64,000 nucleotides of DNA, taken from NCBI RefSeq assembly GCF_000002425.4, contig NC_037255.1, positions 4,245,477 through 4,309,476 on the forward strand. Direction: 5' to 3'. Below the pieces are notes generated by a model. The model was not told where the DNA came from. It made no database searches and was given only the letters and a program-made list of their open reading frames with translations. The position numbers and the translations under genes were made by a program. The stretch is from Physcomitrium patens. Taxonomy: Eukaryota > Streptophyta > Bryopsida > Funariales > Funariaceae. Shown piece after piece: positions 49,874 to 60,489 of the stretch (position 1 is the stretch's first letter; the number at the start of each line of letters is the position of its first letter).

Positions 49874-50339
49874 TCTATTCTAAATATATTCTCTATTTTT
49901 TTATATTGAGTTTTAGTATAATTTTAAAAATAAAATAGCTTTGTAAACATATACAACACAATGTACCTAACAAATAATTAAAACTATTATTTTGAATATA
50001 ATATGCTATTCTTTGGTAGTCAAAGGTTAATTCAAACCAACACACTCATGATTTCTTTAAGTTTTTGGCATAAACTATTAATCCAAACAAGCATATTGCA
50101 AAAAAGACAAAAACTTAATAAAGTTCTAATTTCATATAAGTTGTGTAGGTTGTAAGAAATTAGAGAGTGTCCTACAAAGATGAAGCCAAAGAAGAGATAT
50201 AGTAGAATGAATGCAGAAGATTGAATGCAATTCTCTTCTAAGAGATGTCTACTCCAAATGGACAATAACAAATATTCTTTCAAGTAGAAGTCAAGCATTA
50301 ACCTTGCCACTTGTCCAAGTGATTGCTTGTCCACTTTAA
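46191..50339. other. AT-rich DNA without recognisable genes
   Basis: Over 4 kb there is no ORF longer than about 100 codons and no domain I can identify. Two (AT)n microsatellites occur at about 48930-48964 and 49824-49872. It is probably very old transposon sequence. Confidence 0.55.
49824..49872. repeat. (AT)n microsatellite
   Basis: About 24 AT units, the longest such run in the window. Others lie at 40162-40187, 48930-48964, 52534-52572 and 57072-57106. Confidence 0.95.
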
Positions 50340-51440
50340 CTTAAATCATTAACCAAAACCCCCAATCCAGAGGAGAGGCATACAAGATGAACTCTCTTCG
50401 CTTGCAGGAATCGGTGCAAAGATGAGTGGTTGCGGTACCCACCTTGAGTTTCGGATGCCTACTCCCGAACTGACCACGGGTGCGTGTCGTCAGCTGGGAT
50501 GCAATCACTTGTAGTTTTGGTGAATGATCGTGATGATCTCCGCAGTCGTCAACTCCGCCTTGAAACCTGGTATCAGTGACGCGACCCACATTGTCTCCAT
50601 GGCATCGGCCTTCAGATCGCACTCGTTTCTACGCGTTCTGATCCTTAACGTAGACGCGATGCTTTGTAAAATGAATCAGTAATCTTCAGGATAGATTCTA
50701 CCCGTCGACTGCGTATAATCTGAAGACCACTGAGTACTTCTACGGATCATCCAAATTTTACGCTTCGAATTTGTCTAGTGTTGATCAACTCCTATAGGTC
50801 TGATTGGGGCTTTGCTAAACCCTACCCATCTGGTCCTCCTCAATGAAGCCATGTTCTAGTGGTTTCGACCCCTTGAAACTGTTATTGTGGCCTGGTTTTT
50901 TCTTTTGAACTAGGGTTCCTTGGTGTCTGGTGCGAAACGCTCTGCCGACATAGAGTTACACTCAGCAGTTGAATCTGAGCGTGGCACAATTATTTATAAC
51001 TTCTGTTCTGCACTATAGTTTCATCTCAACGGCCATCGAAGACAGCTCTACTTCCACGACTGACATGACCAACATACATCCCCAGTAGCTTGCCCCATCC
51101 AACTCATTCTCAAGTGCATATTCTGAAAAAGTCAATCGTCACAAAGTGGGAACTCGGGGATATCTTCCGGGTTTTCGTCGTTTTAACATTGTTATAATCT
51201 GCATGTGCGAAGCATTCTGAAGCCCTCCAGCAGAAACTCGGCGTTCGTGAGACAGATGGATCGAACTGCCGATTCCCATGATGTGAAGGGCAGACATCTC
51301 GTCAGAAGTAGCTTTGAAGGCGTCAAGATTGGCGTAGAAGAGTGCTCATGTTGAAACACATGGTTGCAAACCTACTGCATGATTCAACATTCCCATTTAC
51401 CCAAGTTTGACAATCATTTAGTTGATATGCATATTTCTGA
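50340..51440. other. GC-rich island without a convincing ORF
   Basis: Composition changes abruptly from about 25% to about 45% G+C, judged by eye. It contains a telo-box-like AAACCCTA at about 50817 and a TAGGGTTCC near 50922, motifs common near plant transcription starts. The longest ORF, 93 codons on the minus strand (50341-50622), resembles nothing I know, and all frames are broken elsewhere. Candidates are a decayed gene, a long non-coding transcript or a young non-coding insertion. Confidence 0.45.
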
Positions 51441-52527
51441 CATTCAAGTAGAAAATCAATCAAAAATCAATATATTTTAATACAAACATAGATACACATA
51501 CACATTCATTATTTTATTGAGGGAGAAACATAATTTTTTTGATAGTTAATCGATACATGTAATCTAAGTGTGTTAAAGAAATAATTTCTCTGGAGTGAAC
51601 TCTTCATCGTCTTCAATACCAGTTGATATTATTGTTTCAGTTTGTTTCATCCTTAAAAATATCATTCAAAGCAATGGCAACTACATTTTTTTCTATGCTA
51701 AAATTAAATTCAAGGTAAAATCTTAATTAAGATTTAATGATCCATGCTAAAGAGATATTTCAGTTCTCTCTCTCTCTCTCTCTCTCGATATATATGTGTA
51801 ATAAAGTAAAATTTGTAAAAAGTGACACCTGAAATAGTCAAGCCTTATTTAATGTAGATCTTAATTTATGAAAAAAATAGCTGTAAATTGAGAAATGATG
51901 TAGAAATTTGAAACATCAATGACAAATTCATTATAAATTAAAACTTAATTTTTTTAAAATTATACTTGGAACATATATGTATATGTGCGTGTATATGTAT
52001 ATGTATTTATATTTATATAATAAAGTATGTAGAATCAGCCACAAATTTGCAAACAAATTGACACTATAATTTTAGTTTTTCTATTCAAGCAGTTTTTTTT
52101 TTTTATAAAATTACTGAATTTAATTTAAATACATCTTTAGTATTGATTTTTTTAAATTTTATTTTCTTGATATGTTAAATTAATCAACAATGAATAATAA
52201 ACATATTTGTATACTTGAAACTATCATATTTTATTATTATGTCTAAATAAATTATATTAAAATTATTACATTATGTAAGAGTTACTAGGTTTTCGTATAT
52301 AGAAATAAAATAATTTGTTAAAAATTTTATGTAATGAGAAAAAATAATGAAAAAAAATCCATGATGATTTTTGTTGTTGTAGCTCTATGTATTAATAAAT
52401 GAATTTGCCAATTCTACTTATGTTTCTTCATACTTTTTGCTTGCAAGTTATTATTTACAAACCAAATACAAGAAATTTAAACTTTTGTTAGATTTATATT
52501 GACCTTTTTTTCTTTAGACTTACATGA

Positions 52528-52574
<47 letters not shown>

Positions 52575-52862
52575 TTTATATGCATTATTTTTATATGTAT
52601 GAGAAATTTATTAAAAAAAAATTGTATTAATTTTTTTTATATCCAAATTATAGAAAAAATTAATATAAATTCTTTCTAATCTAAATTATTAGTTATTTTA
52701 TATGTAATATTTACTCATTTTTTTGAAGAAAAAATGTTTTAATATATGTTTTTTAACCAACTTAGTTAATGAGAGGTGATTCAAAAGAACCAATCTAACA
52801 TGAAGATCCCAACCAATAGGTTCCAAGCAATAGAAGTAGAAAGTAATCCAATCTAATTTATT
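51441..52862. other. AT-rich spacer with microsatellites
   Basis: No gene is recognised. A (TC)n run occurs at about 51769-51785 and an (AT)n run at 52534-52572. Confidence 0.6.
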
Positions 52863-52979
52863 GTTTAGATCCTAGTAACCTGATTAGGAAGTAGTTTGGA
52901 GATGCTTGGCCTACTTATCTCTTACCTGCTTCTATTGTATCTCCAAACTACTTTCTAATTAGATTACTAGTATCTAAAC
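52863..52979. repeat. Imperfect inverted repeat, 41-bp arms with a 35-bp loop
   Basis: Arm 52863-52903 (GTTTAGATCCTAGTAACC...) and arm 52939-52979 are reverse complements at 37 of 41 positions, and all but one mismatch are transitions. The transcript of either strand could fold into a long hairpin. Weaker pairing appears to continue outside the arms. Confidence 0.8.
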
Positions 52980-53122
52980 GATAAAAGTCAAGTTTGAGAA
53001 ATTGAATGTGCAAAAGAAATGGATGTCACGAAATCTAAATCAAAGAACATAAAGTCAAGGTTATGGTCAACAGAATTGCTAGACACCAGGGCTCGCCTGA
53101 CACATGGTGATCTCATAGATAA

Positions 53123-53175
53123 CAGCACTTTGAGAAAAAAACAGCACTTCTTGAAAAAGCAGCACTTCGTGAATA
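53123..53175 (+). repeat. Three imperfect copies of an approx. 18-bp repeat upstream of the KP4-like gene
   Basis: The motif CAGCACTT followed by TGA/CTTGA/CGTGA and an A-rich tail occurs three times in direct order. It lies about 50-100 bases upstream of the TATA box, so it may be part of the promoter. Confidence 0.7.
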
Positions 53176-53216
53176 ACATGACTTTCTTGCACCGGAGGGT
53201 ATATGAGTCGTCCGTC

Positions 53217-53230
53217 AAGTATAAAACCAG
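53217..53230 (+). promoter_or_regulatory. TATA box of the KP4-like gene
   Basis: AAGTATAAAACCAG lies about 160 bases before the ATG. The surrounding sequence is not AT-rich, which makes the TATAAAA stand out. Transcription would start near 53250, giving a leader of about 130 bases. Confidence 0.65.
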
Positions 53231-53381
53231 TGGTTGAGAGTCGTAACTCATCAGTTCACTTGTCTAGCTTTCATCCCAAATTTCAAGTCTTCCTTCGGTT
53301 GCAGTGCTCGAACATCGCGTTTCGCAGAAGTTGCATTTTTGCAACCAAGCTCATAGCTATTCCACTCGTTGACAGTTCAAA

Positions 53382-53750
53382 ATGAAGCTCAGAATTAGCA
53401 GCCTCGTCTTTGCCATGGCGATTGTCAATGTCTTCATCCTCGTCAGTTGTCAGGACTCTTACTCCTGTGCAGGATCGACCCTCTGCAGCGGTCTGCCTTC
53501 AAGTGATTGTGATGCGGCTAGGCGTCAGATCCTGCCTGGTAACCTTTACTTCACGGGTGGGAGCAGCGGATCTACTGGAGTGTGCTCGGGACACTGCGGA
53601 CTCTTTGTCTCGGGCTCCAACTGCGACTTGACCGGCCAGGAGATGATTGATGCCTTCAACGAGCTCAGAGCTCGTAACTGCGCCAAGTGCGGAATCAAGA
53701 CTTACAACGACGGTTGCCAGTTCAAGGCCGACTACGTCAGTAGGTGCTGA
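53382..53750 (+). CDS. Small secreted cysteine-rich protein, KP4 killer-toxin-like domain
   Basis: An intronless ORF of 122 codons. Residues 1-24 form a signal peptide (KLR, then a hydrophobic stretch ending VSC), so the product should be secreted. The mature part of about 98 residues has 10 cysteines, enough for five disulfides, as in KP4. The spacing of the first cysteine pair (SCAGSTLC), the late NCAKCG motif and the ending with an aromatic-V-x-x-C pattern (DYVSRC) are what point to the KP4 family. KP4-like genes are known from fungi, a fungal virus and mosses; the fungal-virus member blocks calcium uptake in susceptible fungi. In mosses a role in defence or development is a guess. It has its own TATA box and poly(A) signal and no related neighbour. 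Family assignment is from motif pattern only. Confidence 0.75.
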   Translation: MKLRISSLVFAMAIVNVFILVSCQDSYSCAGSTLCSGLPSSDCDAARRQILPGNLYFTGGSSGSTGVCSGHCGLFVSGSNCDLTGQEMIDAFNELRARNCAKCGIKTYNDGCQFKADYVSRC

Positions 53751-53834
53751 AGTATTCTGTTCCTCTTCCACGCATCAGGGAATTCCGAAGTATTCTGTTC
53801 CTCTTCCACGCATCAGGGAATTCCGAAGTATTCT
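53749..53834 (+). repeat. 38-bp tandem repeat, 2.3 copies, starting in the KP4-like stop codon
   Basis: The unit beginning GAAGTATTCTGTTCCTC occupies 53749-53786 and is repeated exactly at 53787-53824, followed by a partial GAAGTATTCT. The first unit starts with the last two bases of the TGA stop. Confidence 0.9.
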
Positions 53835-53836
53835 AG

Positions 53837-53842
53837 AATAAA
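53837..53842 (+). terminator. Poly(A) signal of the KP4-like gene
   Basis: AATAAA lies about 90 bases after the stop codon, right after the tandem repeat (CTAGAATAAATAG). Confidence 0.6.
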
Positions 53843-53849
53843 TAGTACA

Positions 53850-54839
53850 ATTGCCACTGTTCCGGACTTCATATGTGGTGCAGCTGGCATTGTTATTATA
53901 CTGGAATTTGATTTAGCATAAATGTTTGTCTTCAGTGGTCGACCTCCATGAGAGATTAGACTGATCAAACCATTGTGATCTGGATCTGCCAGTTGGTAAT
54001 CAATAGGTATGACGGCACGATATGGCTCCCGCCAGCTCAAGAGTACGTGTAATTTTCGGTTTGAATTTACATATTAATAAATTGGAGGCTTTATATTAAG
54101 TTCAGTTTCTCACCTGCGTCGCTAGCTCTCTTAGCTTCCTTATCAAAGACAGTACTCTGCAAAATGTACCATAATTCAAATGACAGCGACCACTACGAAC
54201 ATCTCTCTGAATGCTTTAATTTGCTGCCTGGCTTTCTATCGTCATACATCTTTCAAGAAGCATATGCGGCATTTTGTAGACGAGTGACGGAGGTGCCAGA
54301 ATCCATGATGACACCTCCATTGCCAAGTGAGTCGAGTTGAAAGCCGCTTGTGGGGACGGTGCCCCCGACACTGATTCAATTCTGTTAATAAAACAGTGGA
54401 TCATCCTGAATGGCGGAATCAAGAAGTTCCGAGGACGGCGTGGAATTGCTGTGGGGAGGGAAATACTCCTCCTGAAAGATTACATTCCGGGAGACCAGCA
54501 TGTTGACGTTACCTATTTTCTGTAATTTGTATCCTTCGCTTAGGGAGCTGTAGCCGAGAAGAATTCACCGTCGCTATTCATCTGGCTCCGCTTTAGCTCT
54601 AGTGACGGAAGTGAGAAAATTTGCAGCTGAGAATTGCAATTCACCTCCCTACAGAACTTTCATTCACCTCTAACCAGTCGATTAGGTTCAATACATGCTG
54701 GTTGCGTCTATTGCACTGTTGTTGAAACAATCCAGCACCTCCTCTTTACGTCAGCCTGCCAGGTCACCAATACCTGACAGAGCTAACCCTAGCCGTTGGG
54801 TTAACTTGTTCCATTCGATGCGGCCGTAATTCCATAGAC
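53850..54839. other. Moderate-GC region, no gene recognised
   Basis: Short ORFs occur on both strands (54337-54525 plus, 62 codons; 53813-54040 minus, 75 codons). None resembles a family I can name. It may include the 3' part of the LINE remnant that follows on the minus strand. Confidence 0.4.
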
Positions 54840-54849
54840 TTTGCTACAT

Positions 54850-55440
54850 TCTGGTGGTGGTTTTTTTGATTACCAAGTCCTCTGCATTGAACGCCATCGC
54901 GATGCGTTCTAACCAAAGCTCACATAACGCAATCTCACAAAGAAAGGTCCAGATGAGATTAATTTTTCCAAACCACTTAGGCAAGTATTTGAGAAATAGA
55001 CAGTGCCGCTAATCGAAAGTAAGCGGAAACGCTAGGATATCTGGTTTCCTCCGCAAATCTTGGATGAACAACTTGCACCAGATCCATGTGCGAGTAGCCT
55101 TAGGGCATACCCAGAACCGGTGCTGAATAGTCTTGGAAGTGCCTGGGCGAAACGGACATGATGTATCGATAGTAGGTTTGATCTTGTTCCTCCATTCATT
55201 TACCGTGATTGCTTTGTGGTACACGCTTCCGATGAAAGCTGCCTCCTTCAGCAAGCGCTTCTTATACCAAGTGTTTTTTCAATCAAATTTGATACCCAGT
55301 GGAAGTTGATCCTTTCATTTGGAAATGTGAAGATTCACTAGATTGTCGAAGTTAGTGAAGCAATCTCTCGACTCTTTCTGGCTGTGAAGGCCAAGAAAGG
55401 AGTGTTGCTTAGCCAACTGAGTTATTTGGGATCAAAATTA
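54850..55440 (-). pseudogene. LINE-type element tail: zinc-binding domain downstream of RT (zf-RVT-like)
   Basis: Read on the minus strand, 55254-55009 encodes EAAFIGSVYHKAITVNEWR, then a CPF...TIQHRFWVCP...WIW pattern. This is the Cys/His spacing of the zinc-binding domain that follows reverse transcriptase in plant non-LTR elements (C, then H, then C with trailing Trp residues). In another frame, 54990-54870 encodes a WTFLCEIALCELWLERI segment, matching the conserved tail after that domain. Stops and a frameshift separate the parts. Composition is far less AT-rich than its surroundings, so it is either young or a domesticated fragment. No RT is adjacent; a decayed RT in the same orientation lies at 57950-58660. 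Confidence 0.65.
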
Positions 55441-55539
55441 AGCCTTTAAATTAAACTGTAAAAGAAGTGATATGATCAATGATGTGAACCTTTAGACATG
55501 CTGCCTACATGTTCTTGGTGTGGAAAGCAATTGAATTAA

Positions 55540-56030
55540 TATCATATAATATGAATTCTTCCTTGAAAATACACCGGGCACCTAGCCATGGAAGGTAAAT
55601 AGAAAATGCAACAACAAGATCCTATCAAGTCTACTAAAATCTTATTTAAATTCTAAGTAAACAACTCCAATTAAACTCTAACCAATTCAAAAAAAATTAA
55701 AAGAAATTACAAAAGAAATGTAAAGAAGTCTTAAATTAATTTCAAAAAATAATAATAAAGAAATTCTAAAAAGATATAAAAATAAAATCTTTAAAGAAAT
55801 AACAATAACTTTAAAAAAATATTATAAAATAAATCCTAAGTAAATCTTAAATAAATACCAACCAAATCTTAATGTAGCCCTAATCAAATCTTAAAAAAAC
55901 TTTAAAACCCCTAAACAAATTCAAATAAAATTCTAACCAAATTTTAAATAAAATCTAGACCAAATACCAATAAAATCCTAATAAAATCTTAATAAAATTG
56001 TAATGAAACCTTAATCAAATCTTATACCCT
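55540..56030 (-). mobile_element. Type C LTR fragment (antisense)
   Basis: ATCATATAATATGAATTC...AAAATACACCGGGCACC...GAAGGTAAATAGAAAATGC aligns with the first part of the antisense type C LTR at 27969, followed by the same AAATCTTAA-type blocks. The right boundary is indistinct. Confidence 0.6.
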
Positions 56031-57069
56031 TGCGCTTTTTTGTTATAAAAAAGAAAGCTTGCTTGGCTTCCAATTACAAGAAGAGAGGCACTAATTGTTG
56101 TGACTAATAGTCTTTGATTTATTCAAAGCTATTATTAAAGAATTTTGTAGCATAATAACAAGAAAAAATAAGAAAAATATTGTATTGAAATTATAGGTTG
56201 TGCAATAGTCCAATATTCATAGTCTCTTTGAACAAAACTAACCTTTGATATTAGATATGTTTTATAATCTTCTTTCATGCTCTATTGACTTAGTTCCAAA
56301 TTTAGGAACCATAAGAATATTAATTATGTTGTTTAAAGAACCATAAGAGTATTAATTATGTTGTTTAAAGAACCTTAAGAGCTTTGATATTATTATTTTA
56401 GGAACCATGAGGGATTGGGTTGCCATTGACCATCTTGTTTTAGTTGGAATTGGAATAACTTATATTTCAAAAAAAATTATAAATTAGATTCACATGGCTC
56501 ATAAGCTTGAATGATCAATTTGCTAAAGAAAATATTTATGGCATTATATGGATTTGTAGGACCAGGACCACCTCAGAGTATTCTACTTATATAAAGATTC
56601 CATGCAATCTATGTGCATACTTTGTATTCATATCTAGCCTACAAGTAGTTCATAAGAAGATCCTTAATTTTCTTGATAACCTTCTTAGAAGCAGTTTTAA
56701 GTCCTGTGAAGTATCAAAGAGTCAACATTAATACTTGATTAGTTATAAGTCATCTCCTTGCTAAAAAAACCTTGATTATATTCTAATAAGTAAGTTTCTT
56801 TTAGACTTGATTAAGCAAAAACTCATCAATATGGGAAGTAGAGATCTCCATCCTGAATAGAATATTTAAAAGTTTTTTTATATTATTTTCTTCTATCTAA
56901 ATCCAATTATAATCTTATATCCATATGGATAGAAAAGAGACTCTTTTGCCAATCCAATGAGCTCTTAATTTGATCTAATTAATAATTAATCCAAAAGCTT
57001 TGCTAAAGATGTTAAAAATTCTAATTAAATAAGATATTGAGGCTCTCTTTGCTTTAAGAGTGAAAGAAC

Positions 57070-57110
<41 letters not shown>

Positions 57111-57949
57111 GATGAGTTGTTGTGAAATAGAGTTAGACAACTTAACTCCTTTTATTAAGTCCCTTGATTGAGATAGCTTGACTTTGGCATTGAGAGCCTC
57201 TTCCACTATCTAGAAGAAGTATGAAATAACAAAAAAAAAATTGCATATGCCCATAATGTTGTCAAGAAGGTGAGCCTCCTCAGGAAAATATACAGTCTTT
57301 AATCAAAAGCATGTTACAAGAAGGCACAATATTGTCCCAAATGAAATCAAATATAAAGGATAATGGAAAAGCTAGGTACAATTTATAGATTATTTTCTTT
57401 TTTGTATTAGAATACATCCAATTGCTAATCCTAATGTCAAATCCAAATCTCTTTTTATTGAAATAACTATAAATCACTTATTACTAATTCAATTTAGGTA
57501 AAGTTTAACTCATTGAGAATAAAAATAAAATAAAATATATATAAGTAAATCCAATAAATGCCATAGAAAACCTCAAACCAATCTTGAAATTTCTTGCCCA
57601 AAAACTCGAGCCACCCCCCTCCCACAAATTTCTTTGGATCTCCCTTCTCACATCTTCATTTCTTATGTACTAAGGCCTGTTAGAAAGCTCACAATCAGAT
57701 CTAGCTTCTTTTCAAATATCAACACAAAAAGATAAAAATACAAGAAGTGGTGTAAAAAAATCCGAATTAGTGTTGAATCTCCATTCTCGAAAACTCTAGC
57801 AAAAAACAAACCCTATTTGATTCCAAAACCCCCGCCTCAACCTTCTTCCAATACTTGCCTTGAACCACTATATAGTTGGGTATCTATTCTAAAAGATAAT
57901 ACCTTCAAGCTCAAATAATCCATTCAAGTCAACAACTTCTTATTCTAAA
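56031..57949. other. AT-rich DNA, no gene recognised
   Basis: It holds a 32-bp tandem repeat (listed separately), an (AT)n run at 57072-57106 and short ORFs of no recognised family. Part may be eroded LINE sequence between the two LINE remnants. Confidence 0.5.
56306..56380 (+). repeat. 32-bp tandem repeat, about 2.3 copies
   Basis: The unit GAACCATAAGARTATTAATT... occurs at 56306-56337 and 56338-56369, differing by one base, with a partial third copy. Confidence 0.85.
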
Positions 57950-58660
57950 TTCTATTCAAATTTGTAAATATATTAGCATTATACTCTTTCTCTTCTATCA
58001 ATGAAATTAATTATCCTCCAAATAGCTTTGATGCACTTAAATTAAGTACATCAAAACAACATCTTTGAAAAAAAGAAGTGACTTATCCTTTCATATTAAC
58101 CATAGCTGTAGCTCAAGTAAAGGTGAAGATATCATATGCATGAATTTATGAAGAAATCTTATACTAGCCATGGTATTAAATAAGAACTACCAATTCACTT
58201 TGTCATATGCTTTAGAAAAATCTAACTTCAAAAAAATAGTATTTGATGCACTTAAATTTTATTTATATTTCTTAATCAACATCAAAGTCTCATCAATTAA
58301 TATTATATTATTTATAATGAATCAATTTGGAAAGAAGGCACTTTAAAGAAGGTTGATAATATTGCTTACATGCTCCTAGAATCTCCTTTGTAATGCCTTT
58401 GCATAAGTTTTATATATCACATTAAGCATTGTAATAGGTTGCCAATTCTTAAGTATATATATGATTCTTGCTTTTGGAATTGATGTAATAAGTCCCTTGA
58501 TTACACAATTTTGGAAGGATCCTTGATCAATAGTTGTTGCAACCATTTGTAAGAAATCTGACCTTACAAATTCCTAATAATCAGCAAAAAAATTGAAATG
58601 CAATACCATCCAGTCCAAGAGCTTAATCTATAGTTATTAAATAAATTATTTTCACGTAAT
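57950..58660 (-). pseudogene. LINE reverse transcriptase remnant
   Basis: On the minus strand, decayed motifs of a plant LINE RT appear in the right order. ALGLDGIAFQFF near 58610 corresponds to the PGPDG(x)P block. GLITSIPKARI near 58475 and NWQPITMLNVIYKTYAKAL near 58410 follow. LKLDFSKAYDKVNW near 58215 carries the catalytic motif A Asp. Several stops and frame changes interrupt it, and the YADD region is not recognisable further on. Strongly AT-rich. It is in the same orientation as the tail at 54850-55440 but much more decayed. Confidence 0.75.
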
Positions 58661-59390
58661 AATATAATTACATGGTGAAAGAAGAAAAAAAAATTATATT
58701 ATAGAAGAGCTTTAATGAAAGTAATTTGGCAAATTATCTTTAAAATATAGATAAGAGATAATTAGATTGTAAAAATTAATAAATACTAATAATATCTTTT
58801 TAAAGAAGAGAATTCTACTTATTTTATAGAAGCATAAGTGAGCCAAATCAAAATAAATGAGATAAATAATTGATATAGGAATTTTTAGAAAAGAATTAAA
58901 AATAGATTTTAACAAAAATTATTTTAAAATATGAAGAATTGATATTCAAAGAGAATTGGTTGTGAATCAAGATTGAAATTAAACCTCAAGAGACAAAACC
59001 ATTCACTTATAATAATTCTAATGTTATTTGATTGATTGAAAAGTGGAATTTGAAAAAAACAACTTGTGAAAGGATTTTTATGGATTTGTTTTATGTCATT
59101 TATAGAAATATTGAGGTTTTGAAGGCTTTTCAAAGTGAAGGATGTATTCAATGGATTTGGATTTTGAAAATTAAAAATAAGTTCTTAAATTTGAATATGT
59201 TGTGAGTTTTATAGTATGTTTATGAGTGAAATTTTTTTAGTCTATAATTTTATTTTTTCGAAATTTATTTGAGAAATTTGATATTAATCAAATGATTAGA
59301 TTGATAGTTATGAAAGTTTTTGTAGATTATGGTCTTGAATGATTCAAATTTGAGGTGGAAGAAGTCTTAGATTCAAGGCGGCACCAAAAT
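58661..59390 (+). mobile_element. Type C LTR fragment (forward)
   Basis: ATTATAGAAGAGCTTT, the ATAAATGAGATAAATAATTG stretch and AAAAGAATTAAAAATAG match the forward type C LTR at 62528 and the reverse complement of the one at 27969-29597. The ends are eroded. Confidence 0.55.
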
Positions 59391-59589
59391 AAATTAAAAT
59401 ATTTTATTCATTGGTGTCACCAATGCACAAAAGTATCAAATTATTAATGAATGCACATTGGAACCAACAAAGAATCTTACAAATCCAGTAAAGAAGGATG
59501 AGGCTTTTCATCAATGACATCCATCAAAACCAAAATAATTTTATACTTTTGTGCATTGGTGACACTAAGGAGATGAAAAACCAACAACC

Positions 59590-60046
59590 AACAGATTTAA
59601 TTTAAGAAATAACATTTGTTGATTTATTAGATAAAACATTGTGTTTGTCACAACCTTTAAGATGATGTAATTGAGATAAAGATCATCAAGAATGACATGT
59701 CTTCCCTCAAATAAATAGCAAGTTATAATGTGTTTGGTATCACAAATTTAAAAGAGACTTCTTATGTTTGGTGATTTTATTAGAGGTCAAAACGATTCCT
59801 AAAAATATTCTAAATATTTTATTTGAAAGAAGTTACAAAAGCCTCAATAATGATCAAATAATAAGGTGGTCTTCTAAACTTGGTATGGAACATTATTGAT
59901 AGCTGAGAGAACTTATCAACCATCTTCGAAGAAAACAAAGATCAAAGTATGTGGCAAACATCATTTGCCACATCATCAATTTCTTCAACTTATGATGACT
60001 GGTTCTTATGGAACTTGTTTCTAAAAGGGATAATAATATCACAGAC
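59590..60046 (+). pseudogene. A4: 3' end of family A pol
   Basis: This aligns with 45240-45660 of A3 (integrase C-terminal segment), for example AAGCCTCAATAATGATCAAATAA and TTCTAAAAGGGATAATAAT just before the LTR, the latter acting as the polypurine region. It is full of stops. Confidence 0.65.
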
Positions 60047-60487
60047 ATACATATTTATTTTAATATTTATCTATATGATTAAATAGAAATAGATAAAATT
60101 AAATTCATTTCATAATATTTTCTAATGAAGCTTTTCAAAAGCTTCATAAACACTACTTTGAATTTATATTTGTTTGTAGTTGATTGATAGGTTAGAAACT
60201 TGATCAACAATTTAATCACATTTTGGTAGCTTACAAAGCAAGCTAATTATATGGAACACATATAAAAAACTTTTCTTGCAAGTTAAGATATGTATCTTAT
60301 AAAGTCAATACATTTTGGAGGTCCTACATGACACTGCCACATAGCTTCTAGTTAAAAGTATATATAGAGGCAAAAGTAAAGCCTTCTTGTCAATGCCTTT
60401 TTAGTCCTTAGTCATATTTTGAAACTTTTTAGTCTTCTTATCTTTGGCAATAGCCATTCTAGTTTAATACTATATCATCTTTGAGTG
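60047..60487 (+). mobile_element. A4 family A LTR, truncated at its 3' end
   Basis: It starts near TATCACAGACATACA (compare TGTCACGGACATACTC at 3919). It keeps TTGGAGGTCCTACATG, TATATATAGAGGC and TTTGGCAATAGCCATTC. It changes to B4 gag sequence at about 60490, so about the last 80 bases are lost. Confidence 0.7.
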
Positions 60488-60489
60488 AC

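Noticed and set aside
54337..54525. 62-codon ORF downstream of the KP4-like gene
   Set aside because: No recognisable domain, signal or promoter; too short to call a gene.
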